Of a DNA stretch of 64,000 bases, positions 61,628 through 64,000 are shown piece after piece (position 1 is the stretch's first letter; each line of letters starts with the position of its first letter). Made by a program: the position numbers and the translations under genes. The DNA lies in contig NZ_CP087710.1 in assembly GCF_020991065.1 (NCBI RefSeq), positions 372,001 to 436,000 on the forward strand, written 5' to 3'. The DNA comes from Nocardioides okcheonensis (lineage in GTDB: Bacteria; Actinomycetota; Actinomycetes; Propionibacteriales; Nocardioidaceae). The notes under the pieces were generated by a model. That model was not told the DNA's origin and searched no databases. It saw nothing but the letters and a program-made list of their open reading frames with translations.

Positions 61628-64000
61628 GCCACCCTGACGAGGAGCTCAGCCCCGCCGAGCGCTACGCCGCCTTCCGGCGGGAGAAGCCGTACCCGATGCT
61701 CAAGGACTTCGCCGGCCTCTACGGCTTCGCGCTCGACGACTTCCAGGTCCGCGCCTGCCAGGAGATCGAGGACGGACGCGGCGTCCTGGTCGCGGCCCCG
61801 ACCGGCTCCGGCAAGACCATCGTCGGCGAGTTCGCCATCCACCTCGCGCTGCAGACCGGCCGCAAGGCGTTCTACACCACCCCGATCAAGGCGCTGTCGA
61901 ACCAGAAGTACCACGACCTGGTCAAGCGCTACGGCTCCGAGAACGTCGGCCTGCTGACCGGCGACAACGTCGTCAACGGCGAGGCGCCGGTGGTCGTGAT
62001 GACCACCGAGGTGCTGCGCAACATGCTCTACGCCGGCTCCCGCACGCTGCTCGGGCTCGGCTACGTCGTGATGGACGAGGTCCACTACCTCGCCGACCGG
62101 ATGCGCGGCGCAGTCTGGGAGGAGGTCATCATCCACCTCCCGGAGTCGGTGACCCTCGTGTCCCTCTCGGCCACGGTCTCCAACGCCGAGGAGTTCGGCG
62201 AGTGGCTGGCCACCGTGCGCGGCGAGACCACCACGGTCCTGGAGGAGAAGCGGCCGGTGCCACTCTTCCAGCACGTCATGGTCGGTCGTCGCCTGCTCGA
62301 CCTCTTCGCGTCCTCCGACGTCGACGCCAGCGCCGGCTTCGTCAAGGAGGGCGCACCCGTCAACGACGAGCTCACCCGCATCGCCCGCGACGACTGGGCG
62401 AGCACCCGCCTGATGCGCGACCGGCGCTCCCCGCGCAAGGGCAAGCCGGGGTCGTCGAAGAACCCCCGGTCGGTCGGCAACGGCCGCCGCGTGTGGATCC
62501 CCACCCGGGTCGACGTGGTCGAGCGGCTCGACCGCGAGGGGCTGCTGCCCGCGATCATGTTCATCTTCAGCCGGGCCGGATGCGACGCCGCCGTCACCCA
62601 GCTGGTGCAGGCCAACACCCGCCTCACCACGGCGGCGGAGCGCGACGAGATCTTCGCCCGGGTCGAGGCGGCCTCGCGCACCCTGCCCGAGGAGGACCTG
62701 CACGTCCTCGGCTACCACGAGTTCCTCGACGGACTCACCCGCGGCATCGCCGCCCACCACGCCGGGCTGCTGCCGGCGTTCAAGCAGGTGGTGGAGGAGC
62801 TGTTCCAGGACGGGCTGGTGAAGGTCGTCTTCGCGACCGAGACCCTCGCCCTGGGCATCAACATGCCCGCCCGCACGGTGGTGATCGAGAAGCTGTCGAA
62901 GTGGAACGGCGAGACCCACGCCGACCTGACGCCGGGGGAGTACACCCAGCTCACCGGGCGCGCGGGACGGCGCGGGCTCGACATCGAGGGCCACGGCGTC
63001 GTGCTCTACCAGCCGGGCATGAACCCGCGCGAGGTCGCCGGCCTCGCGTCGACGCGTACGTATCCGCTGCGCTCGTCGTTCCGCCCGTCCTACAACATGG
63101 CGGTCAACCTGGTCCACCAGTTCGGGCGGGCGCGCTCGCGCGAGCTGCTGGAGCAGTCCTTCGCCCAGTTCCAGGCCGACAAGGCCGTGGTCGGGCTCGC
63201 GCGGCAGGTCCGCCAGGCCGAGGACGCGCTCGACGGCTACCGCGATGCCGCCACCTGCCACGTGGGCGACTTCATGGAGTACGCCGGGATCCGCCGCCGG
63301 ATCTCCGACCTGGAGAAAGGCGCGGCGCGCGAGCGGCGCCAGGACCGGCGCGGCGAGGCCGCCGCGTCGCTGGGCCGGCTCCGTCCCGGTGACGTGATCC
63401 GGGTGCCGGCCGGGAAGTTCAGCGGGCTGGCGGTCGTCATCGACCCGGGGGCGTCGGGTGACGAGCCGCGCCCCTACGTCGTGACCGCCGACCGGCAGGC
63501 CCGCCGGCTGGCGATGATGGACTTCCCGGTGCCGGTCGAGTCGATCGGCCGGCTGCGCATCCCCAAGTCGTTCAACGGCCGCAACCCCGGCCAGCGCCGC
63601 GAGCTCGCCAACGCCCTCCGGGCCCGGGCCGACTCCTTCGACGCCCCCGGGCCGCGGCGCGAGAAGCAGCGCGACTCCTTCAGCGACACCCCCACCGACC
63701 GCGAGATCGGCCGGCTGCGCGCGGACCTCAAGGCCCACCCGTGCCACCAGTGCCCCGAGCGCGAGGACCACGCCCGCTGGGCCGAGCGGTACTTCAAGCT
63801 CGAGCGCGACACCGAGACGCTCAAGCGGCGCGTCGAGAACCGCACCAACACCGTCGCGCGGACCTTCGACCGCGTGTGCGACGTGCTCACCGCCCTCGAC
63901 TACCTCGAGGGTGACACGGTCACCGAGAAGGGCGGCCACCTGCGGCGGATCTACACCGACATGGACCTCGTGGCGGCCGAGGCGATCCGGGCCGGGCTGT
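61624..64000 (+). CDS. Ski2-like DEAD/DEAH-box helicase (HelY-type), 3' end beyond the window
   Basis: Frame open from ATG 61624 to the window end, about 792 residues visible. Q-like motif LDDFQVRACQEI, Walker A APTGSGKT (Lys64), TTPIKALSNQKY, Walker B MDEVHYLAD (Asp151-His154), SATVSNAEEF, then the second domain with FSRAGCDAAV, IAAHHAGLLPAFKQV, FATETLALGINMPA and QLTGRAGRRGLD. These order as in Mtr4/Ski2 RNA helicases, including an internal arch-like region and a later cysteine pair (HPCHQCPERE). Acts on RNA 3' ends with nucleases in relatives. The C-terminal WH and HLH domains are off the window. Confidence 0.93.
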   Translation, partial: MSHPDEELSPAERYAAFRREKPYPMLKDFAGLYGFALDDFQVRACQEIEDGRGVLVAAPTGSGKTIVGEFAIHLALQTGRKAFYTTPIKALSNQKYHDLVKRYGSENVGLLTGDNVVNGEAPVVVMTTEVLRNMLYAGSRTLLGLGYVVMDEVHYLADRMRGAVWEEVIIHLPESVTLVSLSATVSNAEEFGEWLATVRGETTTVLEEKRPVPLFQHVMVGRRLLDLFASSDVDASAGFVKEGAPVNDELTRIARDDWASTRLMRDRRSPRKGKPGSSKNPRSVGNGRRVWIPTRVDVVERLDREGLLPAIMFIFSRAGCDAAVTQLVQANTRLTTAAERDEIFARVEAASRTLPEEDLHVLGYHEFLDGLTRGIAAHHAGLLPAFKQVVEELFQDGLVKVVFATETLALGINMPARTVVIEKLSKWNGETHADLTPGEYTQLTGRAGRRGLDIEGHGVVLYQPGMNPREVAGLASTRTYPLRSSFRPSYNMAVNLVHQFGRARSRELLEQSFAQFQADKAVVGLARQVRQAEDALDGYRDAATCHVGDFMEYAGIRRRISDLEKGAARERRQDRRGEAAASLGRLRPGDVIRVPAGKFSGLAVVIDPGASGDEPRPYVVTADRQARRLAMMDFPVPVESIGRLRIPKSFNGRNPGQRRELANALRARADSFDAPGPRREKQRDSFSDTPTDREIGRLRADLKAHPCHQCPEREDHARWAERYFKLERDTETLKRRVENRTNTVARTFDRVCDVLTALDYLEGDTVTEKGGHLRRIYTDMDLVAAEAIRAGL

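Overview
The window reads as chromosome of a high-GC Gram-positive actinobacterium. It carries a complete Pup-proteasome locus, the mycothiol ligase gene mshC, the actinobacterial IHF, leaderless -10 boxes of the TAGGGT type, and many GTG starts. Gene content and order fit Nocardioidaceae (Nocardioides-like); that placement is an inference from memory of such genomes, not from a search. No rRNA, tRNA, IS element, phage or CRISPR array was seen. No gene-free stretch exceeds about 300 bases.

Layout. 1-4642: end of the pyrimidine operon (carB end, quinone-type pyrD, a pyrK-like gene, a degenerate and frameshifted second pyrD, pyrF, a small lipoprotein). 4768-8554: mihF, gmk, rpoZ, coaBC, metK, closed by a strong hairpin. 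8716-16672: secreted M4 metalloprotease, then priA, def, fmt, an MmcQ-like gene and rsmB (frameshifted), a translation-initiation/rRNA-modification group. 16695-24003: an AAA ATPase, a secreted protein, a stand-alone LigD-type polymerase, a lipid kinase, rpe, and several small uncharacterised genes separated by strong inverted repeats. 24068-31532: uppP, an MFS transporter, corA, and the conserved block histidine phosphatase - DUF3090 - SCO1664 family - mshC - PAC2. 31678-43698: metH, a GntP permease, a HAD hydrolase and a five-gene dipeptide/oligopeptide ABC importer. 43718-47366: RecB-like nuclease, site-2 protease, trmI, GrpB-family gene. 47436-59135: the Pup-proteasome region (mpa, two small membrane proteins, a methyltransferase, dop, pup, prcB, prcA, two reverse-strand unknowns, pafA, FKBP lipoprotein, pafB, pafC). 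59181-64000: tatA, tatC, an unknown, a diacylglycerol kinase and a Ski2-like helicase that runs off the window.

How the parts work together. Dop deamidates Pup, PafA ligates it to targets, Mpa unfolds them and PrcBA degrades them; PafBC is the DNA-damage transcription activator commonly found beside them. The mshC block joins the cysteine ligase of mycothiol synthesis to a predicted phosphatase and a kinase-like protein of unknown role. A strong theme is promoter architecture: about twenty genes have a TANNNT box (mostly TAGGGT, TAGGCT or TAGGTT) 6-9 bases before the start codon, which predicts leaderless mRNAs and helped choose starts.

The most unusual points are the decaying pyrD paralogue, the interlocked divergent dop/methyltransferase promoters, a 25-residue membrane peptide gene in the proteasome locus, a kinase-like/phosphatase pair at mshC, and several large perfect inverted repeats.
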